A DNA stretch of 8,650 bases from Streptococcaceae bacterium (lineage in GTDB: Bacteria > Bacillota > Bacilli > Lactobacillales > Streptococcaceae). Within the stretch, counting starts at the first letter, position 1, and each line of letters begins with the position of its first letter. The stretch is taken from the NCBI GenBank assembly GCA_031279745.1, contig JAITHN010000188.1, positions 1 through 8,650 on the forward strand, written 5' to 3'. The position numbers were made by a program, and so were the translations under genes. Under the pieces are notes generated by a model. The model searched no databases. It was not told the DNA's origin and saw only the letters and a program-made list of their open reading frames with translations. Positions 1 to 6,265 of the stretch are shown here, piece by piece.

Positions 1-7
1 TTAATTC

Positions 8-232
8 TTATGCTCTACCTAAAAGGATGAACGCCATTACAACCGCCAAAATAGGCAGGGCTTCTACAAGTGCCAAACCGATAAACATGTTCACTTGTAA
101 TTCGTTTTTCATTTCTGGTTGGCGAGAAACGCCTTCAAGGAAACGTCCAACTACATTCCCGTTCCCGATACCTGCTCCAATCGCTGCACCCATAATTGCG
201 AGTCCTGCTCCGATTAATGCCATGTTTTCCAT
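8..232 (-). CDS. atpE: F-type ATP synthase subunit c (proteolipid of the rotor ring)
   Basis: A 74-residue protein, the usual length for subunit c, which forms the membrane ring that carries protons and turns the F1 motor. Helix 1 (about residues 5-27) has the glycine-rich GAAIGAGIGNG stretch; the polar loop holds the family RQPE motif (residues 37-40); helix 2 (about 48-72) has the ion-binding Glu57 in LALVEALPI. Na+-type rings usually carry a Gln in helix 1 and Ser after the Glu; here these are Asn and Ala, so proton coupling is expected (inference). I chose ATG at 230-232 because GGAGG lies 10 bases upstream (243-247) and it gives the family length; a longer frame opening at 271 would start inside atpB. 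The gene follows atpB after 22 bases and the operon continues off the left edge. Confidence 0.96.
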   Translation of the reverse strand: MENMALIGAGLAIMGAAIGAGIGNGNVVGRFLEGVSRQPEMKNELQVNMFIGLALVEALPILAVVMAFILLGRA

Positions 233-254
233 GTGATAAATTCCTCCAGTTTTT

Positions 255-995
255 TTAATGTTCTGCGACAATTTTGTGTGATAGATAAACGTTCATCAAC
301 GTTACAAAGATAAATGCTTGAATACATGAGATAAAGACTGAAAAACCAGTCCATATCAACTCAATCGGCATGACGATAGGCAAGAATAGGAAAGATTTAT
401 ATCCGTTACTTGTCACAATCCCAGCCAATAGGCTTAATAGCAGCTCCCCAGCATAAATATTTCCATACAGACGCAAGCCGAGCGTTAATAAGTTTGTGAA
501 CTCCTCGAAAACCTTCATAGGTGCTAAAGCAACCATTGGTTTTGTAAATGCGTTCACAAGATATCCTTTAAGTCCGAAACGTCTGACTCCAAGGAAATTC
601 GCCATCAACATTACCATCAACGCGAGCGTCAATGTCACGACGGGATCCGCCGTTGGACTTTTCCAAAGCGAAAGCTCCGCACCATTCTTAACGGTCATAA
701 TCTTCGTTACTAAACCAAGATTGTTTGCCACCAATAAGAATGAAAACAAGGAAAATGTAATCAGTTGAAAGTTTTTTAACTCGTTTGAAGGAAGATTGCT
801 TTTTACAACGCCTCCTGCAAAATCAATCACTGCCTCTAGAACATTTTGTTTCCCTTTTGGTTTCAACTGTAAATTTCGACTCGCAAAGTAGACGAGAGCG
901 AAAACGATGCCAACCGTTAGTAAGGTCATCATTAAAACCGTTCCATCAATTTTGATAGGTCCTAGTGGAAGAATCAATTGACTTTCTTTCCCCAC
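255..995 (-). CDS. atpB: F-type ATP synthase subunit a (proton half-channel)
   Basis: A 246-residue integral membrane protein that forms the proton half-channels next to the c-ring. Five to six hydrophobic segments are visible: about residues 20-38, 77-97, 118-137, 166-194 and 203-237. The essential arginine is Arg175 in TLGLRLYGN, and the C-terminal helix has the conserved IQAFIFVTL stretch (Gln226). The RNLQLKPKGKQNVLE stretch near residues 40-54 is typical of Lactobacillales subunit a (from memory of the family). The start is a GTG at 993-995, chosen because GAGGTGAG at 1001-1008 sits 5 bases upstream. It is the first gene after the atp promoter; no atpI lies between the promoter and atpB. 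Confidence 0.96.
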   Translation of the reverse strand: MGKESQLILPLGPIKIDGTVLMMTLLTVGIVFALVYFASRNLQLKPKGKQNVLEAVIDFAGGVVKSNLPSNELKNFQLITFSLFSFLLVANNLGLVTKIMTVKNGAELSLWKSPTADPVVTLTLALMVMLMANFLGVRRFGLKGYLVNAFTKPMVALAPMKVFEEFTNLLTLGLRLYGNIYAGELLLSLLAGIVTSNGYKSFLFLPIVMPIELIWTGFSVFISCIQAFIFVTLMNVYLSHKIVAEH

Positions 996-1055
996 AATTT
1001 CTCACCTCTTTTCCCTTAAAGAATCCCGAAATATCAAGTATGATATGCAAAAAAT

Positions 1056-1084
1056 ATAATAGCACTTGTATATATAAATATCAA
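1056..1084 (-). promoter_or_regulatory. Sigma-A-type promoter of the atp operon
   Basis: On the minus strand TTGATA (1079-1084) and TATTAT (1056-1061) are separated by exactly 17 bases. Transcription would start near 1049, leaving a leader of about 54 bases before the atpB GTG. It lies between the tkt terminator and atpB, as expected for a promoter that opens the operon. Confidence 0.75.
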
Positions 1085-1185
1085 AAGATTATCGGGTATT
1101 TCTCAATCTTCACCATTTTTTCACAATTGCTATCGTTTACATCTTTCATTTTACCAAAACTTGAAGTTTATCGGGATGTTAAGCC

Positions 1186-1228
1186 TTATAAAAAGCCTAG
1201 ACAATCAATTTTTGACCGTCTAGACTTT
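1186..1228 (-). terminator. Rho-independent terminator of ynzC-tkt
   Basis: The arms 1218-1228 and 1192-1202 form an 11-bp stem with one G-U pair; the loop contains a small inner TCAA/TTGA pairing. It is followed on the minus strand by CTTTTTATA. It begins 5 bases after the tkt stop codon. Confidence 0.85.
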
Positions 1229-1232
1229 CACT

Positions 1233-3224
1233 TTATAAATTCTTAAACTTTTGAACTGCATTTTCAGCAGTGAAGCCATATTTTTCAAAGATGAGCTCGC
1301 CAGGTGCACTTGCGCCCCACGTTTCAATCGTCAAGGTATCTCCACCGAGTCCAATGTATTTGCCCCATCCGAAACTTCCACCTGCTTCGATAGCTAGACG
1401 TTTCGTCAAGTGCGATGGAAGCACACTTTCTTTATATTCCTTAGATTGTGCATCGAAGAGGTTCATTGATGGCATGGAAACAACACGAACGAAAATGCCT
1501 TCTTCGGCTAATTTTTTCTGTGCATCTAGAGCTAGTTTCACTTCTGAACCAGTCCCAATCAAGATTCCAGATTCAACTCCTGCAGCTTTTGAAAGAACAT
1601 AGCCACCTCTTTTAACATTTTCTTCTACGTTTTCAAGCGTCCCTGAAAGAACAGGTAAGTTTTGTCGGCTTAAAATGAGTGCCGTAGGACGATCGATAGA
1701 TTCCATAGCAATTTTCCAGCTCTCACGCACTTCATTTCCATCTGCAGGTCGAAGAACGTTTAAGTTTGGCATAGAGCGCACACTTGCTAATTGTTCCACA
1801 GGTTCGTGCGTTGGCCCATCTTCTCCTACGGCAATTGAATCATGCGTCAATACGTAAATCGTTGGCAGTTTTTGCAAAGCAGCCATACGAATCGATGGAA
1901 GAAGGTAGTTTGAAAAGACGAAGAACGTTCCGCCGTAAACTTTCGTCCCGCCATGTAGAGCTATCCCATTCATCGCAGCTCCCATTGCAAATTCACGCAC
2001 ACCAAACCAGATATTACGCCCAGCAAAGTTTCCTGGCTCAAAATCAGTTTCATTAGAGACCATCGTATTGTTCGAAGCTGAAAGGTCTGCTGAACCTCCC
2101 CAAAGAGAAGGAACATTTTTCGACAAGACTTGTATCATGTCTTTTGAAGTCACACGACTGGCAAGATTGCTTCCTTCTTCATAAACTGGAAGTCCATCTG
2201 CCCAATTTTCAGGGAGAGAGCCCGCCATTGCTGCTGTATATTGTGCAGCAAGCTCCGGATAGGCTTTGGAGTAGTCGGCGAATTTTTCATTCCACTCACG
2301 TTCCGCTGCTTCTCCTCTTTTTAAGATGGTTTCTTCAAAACGTTCTGCCACTTCAGTTGGCACGGTAAATGCAGGGAAGTCGATACCAAGATTTGCCTTT
2401 AAAGACGCGATTCCACTCTCTCCAAGAGGTGCACCGTGAACGGCAGAAGTTCCTTGTTTTTCGGCACCATATCCAATGATTGTTTTCACTTCTATTAGGG
2501 TTGGTTTTTCAGTTTGACTTTTTGCTGCAATAATCGCCGTTTCAATCGCATCCAAGTCATTCCCGTCTTTCACAAGGATATGTTCCCAACCATAGGCTTC
2601 AAATTTCTTTTTAATATCTTCTGTGAATGCTTTGCTTGTTGGACCATCTAGAGAGATGTCATTGCTATCGTATAAAAGGACTAATTTCCCAAGCTTCAAA
2701 TGCCCTGCCAAGCTCGCCGCTTCTTGTGACACACCTTCCATCAAGTCACCGTCCCCGTTTAAGGCATAGGTATAGTGATCAACGATAGTATGTCCTGGTT
2801 TGTTGTAGACTGCAGCCAAATGCGCTTCTGCCATGGCAAGACCTACGGCATTCGCAATCCCTTGCCCAAGTGGTCCTGTAGTGGCTTCCACTCCATCTGT
2901 GTGATGGACTTCTGGATGTCCCGGAGTCAGAGACTGCCATTGACGAAATTGTTTTAAATCTTCCATTGACACATTGTAGCCTGAAAGATGCAACAAACTA
3001 TAAAGCATGGACGACCCATGCCCTGCTGAAAGAATAAAGCGATCACGATCATCAAATCCAAGTCCAGTTTTTGGATTCACCTTTAAAAACTTACTCCAAA
3101 GCACATATGCCATTGGTGACGCCCCAAGCGGAAGTCCCGGATGCCCAGAATTCGCTTTCTGTATTGCATCGACCGAAAGAGATCGAATCGTATTTACTGC
3201 AAGTGTATCTGTTTTATCAAACAA
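1233..3224 (-). CDS. tkt: Transketolase
   Basis: A 663-residue cytosolic, thiamine-diphosphate-dependent enzyme that moves two-carbon ketol units in the non-oxidative pentose phosphate pathway; the length is normal. The N-terminal cofactor domain shows SGHPG (His28), SAGHGSSMLYSLLHLSGY (His69), TPGHPE (His103), TGPLGQG (117-123) and the diphosphate/Mg2+ motif GDGDLMEG (157-164). The middle domain has the catalytic Glu411 in GVREFAMGAAMNGIALHGG, then THDSIAVGEDGPTHEP with His461 and His473. The C-terminal domain follows, ending in QKFKNL. The start is a TTG at 3222-3224, supported by GGAGG at 3233-3237 eight bases away; there is no ATG nearby. It follows ynzC after 86 bases with no clear terminator between, so the two are probably co-transcribed. 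The ynzC-tkt pair is a known Firmicutes arrangement. Confidence 0.97.
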   Translation of the reverse strand: MFDKTDTLAVNTIRSLSVDAIQKANSGHPGLPLGASPMAYVLWSKFLKVNPKTGLGFDDRDRFILSAGHGSSMLYSLLHLSGYNVSMEDLKQFRQWQSLTPGHPEVHHTDGVEATTGPLGQGIANAVGLAMAEAHLAAVYNKPGHTIVDHYTYALNGDGDLMEGVSQEAASLAGHLKLGKLVLLYDSNDISLDGPTSKAFTEDIKKKFEAYGWEHILVKDGNDLDAIETAIIAAKSQTEKPTLIEVKTIIGYGAEKQGTSAVHGAPLGESGIASLKANLGIDFPAFTVPTEVAERFEETILKRGEAAEREWNEKFADYSKAYPELAAQYTAAMAGSLPENWADGLPVYEEGSNLASRVTSKDMIQVLSKNVPSLWGGSADLSASNNTMVSNETDFEPGNFAGRNIWFGVREFAMGAAMNGIALHGGTKVYGGTFFVFSNYLLPSIRMAALQKLPTIYVLTHDSIAVGEDGPTHEPVEQLASVRSMPNLNVLRPADGNEVRESWKIAMESIDRPTALILSRQNLPVLSGTLENVEENVKRGGYVLSKAAGVESGILIGTGSEVKLALDAQKKLAEEGIFVRVVSMPSMNLFDAQSKEYKESVLPSHLTKRLAIEAGGSFGWGKYIGLGGDTLTIETWGASAPGELIFEKYGFTAENAVQKFKNL

Positions 3225-3232
3225 TGTGTTTT

Positions 3233-3237
3233 CCTCC
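3233..3237 (-). promoter_or_regulatory. Ribosome binding site that fixes the TTG start of tkt
   Basis: GGAGG on the minus strand lies 8 bases before TTG (3222-3224). This spacing and the conserved MFDKTDTLAVNTIR start make TTG the start codon rather than an internal ATG. Confidence 0.8.
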
Positions 3238-3310
3238 GTCCATTTCCAACTGTGTCAAATAAATAATCCTTGTACCTATGGATTTCACGCTGCATGCGAT
3301 TTTGTTAAGG

Positions 3311-3550
3311 CTATCTTCCGTGAATTCCTTTGTCTTTTTGTATTTGTTTTAATTTATCAGGTGTCACGTCTTCCCCGTCTTCGTTTACCACCTTAATTCC
3401 TTCAATATGCTGCCTAAGGTTTCCTTTTAATGCATCCAAATACTCCCTTTGAAGTCCTTTATGTTCTACATGTTCTTCATCAGTTAGGCCATCTGTCTTT
3501 TTCTTTTTTGCCAACTCGTTTATGCGAGCTATTTTGTCATCATCAATCAT
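3311..3550 (-). CDS. ynzC: DUF896 family small protein (YnzC-like)
   Basis: A 79-residue, highly charged, soluble protein recognised as DUF896/YnzC. Residues 4-18 (DDKIARINELAKKKK) and 24-49 (DEEHVEHKGLQREYLDALKGNLRQHI) look like the two antiparallel helices of the family; the C-terminal third is acidic and polar (EDGEDVTPDKL) and ends KDKGIHGR. Its function is not established. In Bacillus, ynzC lies in the lexA-yneA SOS region next to tkt; here tkt follows but lexA is absent, its place being taken by the glucokinase unit. The ATG at 3548-3550 has AAGGAGGT with GGAGG at 3557-3561, 6 bases away. I saw no clear SOS box (GAAC-N4-GTTC) in front of it. Confidence 0.88.
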   Translation of the reverse strand: MIDDDKIARINELAKKKKTDGLTDEEHVEHKGLQREYLDALKGNLRQHIEGIKVVNEDGEDVTPDKLKQIQKDKGIHGR

Positions 3551-3576
3551 TCGTAACCTCCTTGTTCAATATGCTT

Positions 3577-3604
3577 ATCATACACTTTTTCATAACAATT
3601 GTAA
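3577..3604 (-). promoter_or_regulatory. Possible promoter of ynzC-tkt
   Basis: On the minus strand TTACAA (3599-3604) and TATGAT (3577-3582) are 16 bases apart. The -10 is good and the -35 is weak. It sits between the upstream terminator and the ynzC ribosome binding site and would give a leader of about 20 bases. Confidence 0.4.
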
Positions 3605-3640
3605 GCTAATTCACACAAGTTATTTGTCACAAATGAATGC

Positions 3641-3669
3641 AAAAAAACGGAGTGGATTTCCACACTCCG
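3641..3669 (-). terminator. Rho-independent terminator of the yqgQ-glcK-rhodanese unit
   Basis: Arms CGGAGTG (3648-3654) and CACTCCG (3663-3669) form a GC-rich stem, followed on the minus strand by seven T (3641-3647). It lies 48 bases after the rhodanese-like gene's stop. Confidence 0.9.
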
Positions 3670-3716
3670 AAAAACTCTAATGAATAAATGGCGCGATTCC
3701 CCAATGTTTTCGGTGG

Positions 3717-4103
3717 CTATTGTTTCTTCGCTTTGACTTTTCCATCCCATCCGCTAAAACCATTCTTTAGAAGGTAGATATTTTCGTAACCTTTCTTCTT
3801 AAGGATGAGTGCGGCACGTCCTGCTTGCTGACGACGATTGTCATAAATCAAAATGTCTGTCCCCGTTCCAAATCCATCCCCTGATTGTTTAAGCGTCTGG
3901 ATAGGAAAACTTCTCGCTCCCATTATGTGTGAAGCATCGAATTCTACCTTTTCACGAACATCTAAAACTTGTCCTGAACGCATTTTTTGTTTAAATTCTT
4001 CATTGTCAATCACTGTTGCTGCTTTTTTGATGCGAACAAAGGTGTAAAGCGATTGTCCAATCAAGGCAAGAAGGATGACGAGTAAAATAATATTCAAAAC
4101 CAT
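3717..4103 (-). CDS. Membrane-anchored rhodanese-like protein lacking the catalytic cysteine
   Basis: A 128-residue protein with one N-terminal membrane helix (about residues 2-22) and a single rhodanese domain (about 32-124). Family marks are the VLDVREKVEFDASHIMGARSFP block (47-67, with His59) and the closing NGFSGWDGK (114-122). Active rhodaneses carry a Cys at the start of the loop that follows ILIY; here the loop reads ILIYDNRRQQAGRAA, with Asp88 in the Cys place, so sulfurtransferase activity is not expected. The protein has no cysteine anywhere. It resembles YqhL-type proteins of Firmicutes; a binding or scaffold role is possible but not shown. The ATG at 4101-4103 has GGAG at 4114-4117, 10 bases away. 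It lies 21 bases after glcK and is the last gene of the unit. Confidence 0.87.
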   Translation of the reverse strand: MVLNIILLVILLALIGQSLYTFVRIKKAATVIDNEEFKQKMRSGQVLDVREKVEFDASHIMGARSFPIQTLKQSGDGFGTGTDILIYDNRRQQAGRAALILKKKGYENIYLLKNGFSGWDGKVKAKKQ

Positions 4104-4124
4104 GTAACTAAAACTCCATTCTAA

Positions 4125-5081
4125 CTATCTATTTGCGAGGCTTGCTGCGCCGATGATTCCAGCGTCATTTCCTAGTACTGCTAACTTAATTTTTGTTGTT
4201 TGTTGAACCGTTGGGAACGTATACTCAAGGAAGTATCTTTCCACTTTTTCTCTAAGGAACTCGCCTGCCGCACTAACTCCTCCTCCGATAATAATAGAAG
4301 ATGGATTCAGTGTGTTTCCAATATTCCCACATGCTAAACCTAAATACATGCAAACTTTATCGACAACGCGATTGGCAAATGCATCGCCTGCTTCAGCCTG
4401 AACAAAGACATCCTTACTGCTCACTGCTTCCCCACGATTGATGCTCTTCACAAGCGGTGAGTCTCCAACATAGGACTCTGCCAATTGATGGGCCACTCGA
4501 ACAACACCTGTCGCACTTGCTACGGTTTCTAAGCAACCTCTTTTTCCGCAAGTACATTCAAACCCTTCAGGATCTACTGTAATATGTCCGATTTCTCCTG
4601 CAGCGCCTGCGGCTCCGTGTAAAAGCAACCCTTCCATCACGATTCCTCCGCCAACTCCAGTACCGAGCACGATGAAGACTACGTTCGGGTCGTTTTCCCC
4701 AGCACCTTTCCAACGTTCGCCAAGAGCTGCGACATTGGCATCATTGTCGATAAAAAATGGAATACCCGTACCGCCTTCAATCACTTCTCTAGCGGGTTGT
4801 AAAGTTTTCCAGTTCAAATTGTAAGCACCGATAACCGTCCCGTTTTTAATATCCACTGTTCCAGGACTTCCCATCCCTATTCCAATGAAATCGTCTTTGG
4901 TCAATCCGTAGAGTTCTAGACGATGATTAATCGATTCCACAATATCTGGAAGAATATGTTTCCCATCTTCCAAGCTATTCGTTTGAATCGCCCATTGTTG
5001 TTGAACTTCACCCTCTTCGGTTAATATTCCAAATTTTGCCGTTGTTCCGCCCAAGTCGATTCCGATTAATTTTTTTGACAT
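4125..5081 (-). CDS. glcK: ROK-family glucokinase
   Basis: A 318-residue cytosolic kinase that uses ATP to make glucose 6-phosphate; the length fits Gram-positive GlcK. The N-terminal phosphate-binding motif is GIDLGGTTAKFGIL (7-20). The catalytic base is Asp114 in FIDNDAN, followed by the glycine-rich VLGTGVGGGIV (138-148). GEIGH (162-166, His166) and the cysteine motif CTCGKRGCLE (176-185; Cys176, Cys178, Cys183) form the structural zinc site and ROK signature. IIIGGGVS (263-270) is the adenosine-side motif. ATG at 5079-5081 overlaps the yqgQ stop by one base (TAATG), and GAGG at 5090-5093 lies 8 bases away, so translation is probably coupled to yqgQ. The specificity for glucose rather than another hexose is inferred from the yqgQ neighbour and overall similarity. 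Confidence 0.95.
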   Translation of the reverse strand: MSKKLIGIDLGGTTAKFGILTEEGEVQQQWAIQTNSLEDGKHILPDIVESINHRLELYGLTKDDFIGIGMGSPGTVDIKNGTVIGAYNLNWKTLQPAREVIEGGTGIPFFIDNDANVAALGERWKGAGENDPNVVFIVLGTGVGGGIVMEGLLLHGAAGAAGEIGHITVDPEGFECTCGKRGCLETVASATGVVRVAHQLAESYVGDSPLVKSINRGEAVSSKDVFVQAEAGDAFANRVVDKVCMYLGLACGNIGNTLNPSSIIIGGGVSAAGEFLREKVERYFLEYTFPTVQQTTKIKLAVLGNDAGIIGAASLANR

Positions 5082-5296
5082 TATATAAACCTCGTTTCTT
5101 TTTTGGTCATTTCTATTCGATGTTCCCTACGTATGATTAATCTGGCGGTCTTATAGACATCATCATCGATTAACTTTGCCTCATGCAGATTTTTCACTTC
5201 GATGTCCATCAATTCAATATCGTAAAGCCGCTTCCCGAGATAGATGTAAATCCCGAATTGTTTGAGGAGTTGCCCCACGTCATACAATGATTCCAA
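5081..5296 (-). CDS. yqgQ: YqgQ family small protein (DUF910)
   Basis: A small protein of 71 residues when read from the TTG at 5294-5296. The sequence SLYDVGQLLKQFGIYIYLGKRLYDIELMDIEVKNLHEAKLI matches the YqgQ family, a compact helical protein of unknown biochemical function usually found directly before glcK. I prefer TTG over the ATG at 5321-5323 for three reasons. The ATG has no ribosome binding site. It falls at the predicted transcription start of the unit's promoter (5326-5336). The TTG has AAGGA at 5306-5310, 9 bases upstream, and gives the MxSLYDV start and length of the family. Its stop overlaps the glcK start by one base. If the ATG is used instead, the protein is 80 residues and the mRNA essentially leaderless. 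Confidence 0.88.
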   Translation of the reverse strand: MESLYDVGQLLKQFGIYIYLGKRLYDIELMDIEVKNLHEAKLIDDDVYKTARLIIRREHRIEMTKKETRFI

Positions 5297-5303
5297 AGCG
5301 CCA

Positions 5304-5311
5304 CTTCCTTT
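5304..5311 (-). promoter_or_regulatory. Ribosome binding site supporting the yqgQ TTG start
   Basis: AAAGGAAG on the minus strand, with its AAGGA core 9 bases before TTG. No comparable site precedes the upstream ATG. Confidence 0.55.
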
Positions 5312-5325
5312 CAATTGGTCCATAA

Positions 5326-5357
5326 ATTATATTATAATAAGAAATCCAATTATTCAA
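5326..5357 (-). promoter_or_regulatory. Promoter of the yqgQ-glcK-rhodanese unit
   Basis: Two overlapping perfect TATAAT boxes are present on the minus strand (5331-5336 and 5326-5331). The nearest -35-like element is TTGAAT at 5352-5357, 15 bases from the first box and 20 from the second, so the -35 spacing is not ideal. Transcription would start around 5319-5324. Confidence 0.6.
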
Positions 5358-5435
5358 GATGAAAATGAAAAGGTTTACACGAACGGAGGTTTCCAGCCTT
5401 CAACATTTCCCACAACCAATATTATAGAAAGTTAG

Positions 5436-6002
5436 ATGCGCATGAAAAAAAACGAACTTAGAAAACAAGTTTTAACAGAGCTGAAATCCTTCCCCGCTGC
5501 ATCCAAAAAAAAAATGGAACTAGAAATCTCGAAAATCCTCTTCCAACACCCCGCATGGCTGAGTGCTAGGACGGTTGCCCTCACCTTGTCGCTCCCTTTT
5601 GAATTCTCGACGGAAGAAATCATGCGCCATGCCTGGGCCGAGGGGAAGCGTGTCGTTGTTCCTATTCCCCGTTATGACTACTCAATGAAGTTCGTCCCCT
5701 TTGCAGAGGGCGATCCCCTCTCTCAAAGCGCATTTGGCATTTGGGAGCCCTTAGATAAGGAAGGGATTCAAAAGTCAGAGATTGACCTCATACTTGTCCC
5801 AGTTCTTGCGATTACCAGAGTTGGCGATAGACTTGGGTTTGGTGGAGGATTTTTTGACCGCTATTTAGCAGATTACCAAGGAACAACCTTGAGTTTAGTT
5901 CTCCCTTTTCAAATCCTTCCGCCTTCTGCATTCCCAGTCGAGGCAACAGATAAACAAATACAAATCGTCATCACAGCTGATGCAAATCGTCATCACAGCT
6001 GA
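5436..6002 (+). CDS. yqgN: 5-formyltetrahydrofolate cyclo-ligase (5,10-methenyltetrahydrofolate synthetase)
   Basis: A 188-residue cytosolic enzyme that uses ATP to convert 5-formyl-THF into 5,10-methenyl-THF, returning a storage or inhibitory folate to one-carbon metabolism. It shows the basic N-terminal helix MKKNELRKQVL, the KRVVVPIPRYD block (71-81), the central DLILVPVLAITRVGDRLGFGGGFFDRYL (117-144) with the glycine-rich nucleotide/folate motif, and the late PVEATD segment. The length is normal. An in-frame TAG directly precedes ATG 5436; the next ATG is at 5442, and a weak AGAAAG (5426-5431) could serve either. I found no convincing promoter; a TATTAT at 5420-5425 would leave almost no leader. 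The last six residues (ANRHHS) come from a 22-bp tandem duplication; see the repeat entry. The TGA overlaps the next ATG. Confidence 0.93.
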   Translation: MRMKKNELRKQVLTELKSFPAASKKKMELEISKILFQHPAWLSARTVALTLSLPFEFSTEEIMRHAWAEGKRVVVPIPRYDYSMKFVPFAEGDPLSQSAFGIWEPLDKEGIQKSEIDLILVPVLAITRVGDRLGFGGGFFDRYLADYQGTTLSLVLPFQILPPSAFPVEATDKQIQIVITADANRHHS

Positions 6003-6005
6003 TGC
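5961..6005 (+). repeat. Exact 22-bp tandem duplication at the 3' end of the cyclo-ligase gene
   Basis: The unit at 5961-5982 is repeated base for base at 5983-6004, with the following C also shared. Each unit contains the small inverted repeat CATCACAGCTGATG. Because 22 is not a multiple of 3, the second copy is read in another frame: the protein now ends ADANRHHS. Removing one copy would give ADAYCFI followed by TAA at about the same length. This looks like a recent slippage or unequal-pairing event, or, less likely, an assembly artefact. Confidence 0.95.
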
Positions 6006-6169
6006 GTATTGTTTCATTTAACATCCATTCAGGCGCAGATGAATTTACTCCTACTTGGTCCAACTTTTTAGGGGTCACAACACTCGTTATCCCTTTGTCA
6101 TTCATATTCATTCATCTGAGATTCGGTTTTATCAACTATTTAAAAAACGTGTATAACATACAATTGTGA
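6002..6169 (+). CDS. Possible 55-residue single-pass membrane ORF, coupled to the cyclo-ligase gene
   Basis: I do not recognise this protein. The ATG at 6002-6004 overlaps the cyclo-ligase TGA (TGATG), and the frame runs 55 codons to TGA at 6167-6169. A terminator follows 29 bases later, so gene, ORF and terminator form a sensible unit. The protein starts MRIVSFNIHSG, is polar to about residue 21, and has one hydrophobic stretch at about 22-39 (NFLGVTTLVIPLSFIFIH), then a basic tail. Against it: no ribosome binding site other than coupling, and the start lies inside the duplicated segment. It could equally be an unoccupied 3' untranslated region or a relic of a neighbouring membrane gene. Confidence 0.3.
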   Translation: MRIVSFNIHSGADEFTPTWSNFLGVTTLVIPLSFIFIHLRFGFINYLKNVYNIQL

Positions 6170-6198
6170 TTCGTTTCCCTTGTTTGCAGCACTTGCGT

Positions 6199-6265
6199 AA
6201 CCAAAACGACTAACCAACTTTCCGCTCGGAAAGTTGGTTAGTCGTTTTGGTTCTTTGCCTTTTTT
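6199..6265 (+). terminator. Long-stem terminator between convergent units
   Basis: Arms 6199-6223 and 6228-6252 form a perfect 25-bp stem with a GCTC loop, followed on the plus strand by CTTTGCCTTTTTT (T-run 6260-6265). The T-run favours termination of the plus-strand cyclo-ligase unit. On the minus strand there is no T-run, but the same stem could slow or stabilise that transcript. The right arm also contains the last codons and stop of the minus-strand 60-codon ORF. Confidence 0.88.

Noticed and set aside
965..1246. 93-codon plus-strand open frame between atpB and tkt
   Set aside because: It lies antisense to the atp promoter, the atpB start and the tkt terminator and has no ribosome site.
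3547..3750. 67-codon minus-strand open frame between the rhodanese-like gene and ynzC
   Set aside because: It overlaps both neighbours, runs through the terminator stem at 3648-3669, and has no ribosome binding site.
5385..5389. GGAGG on the plus strand 47 bases before the cyclo-ligase ATG
   Set aside because: It looks like a ribosome binding site but no ATG, GTG or TTG follows at a usable distance.
5341..5435. Divergent gap searched for a cyclo-ligase promoter or riboswitch
   Set aside because: Only TTTACA (5374-5379) and TATTAT (5420-5425) stand out, at an unworkable spacing, and no folded leader was found.
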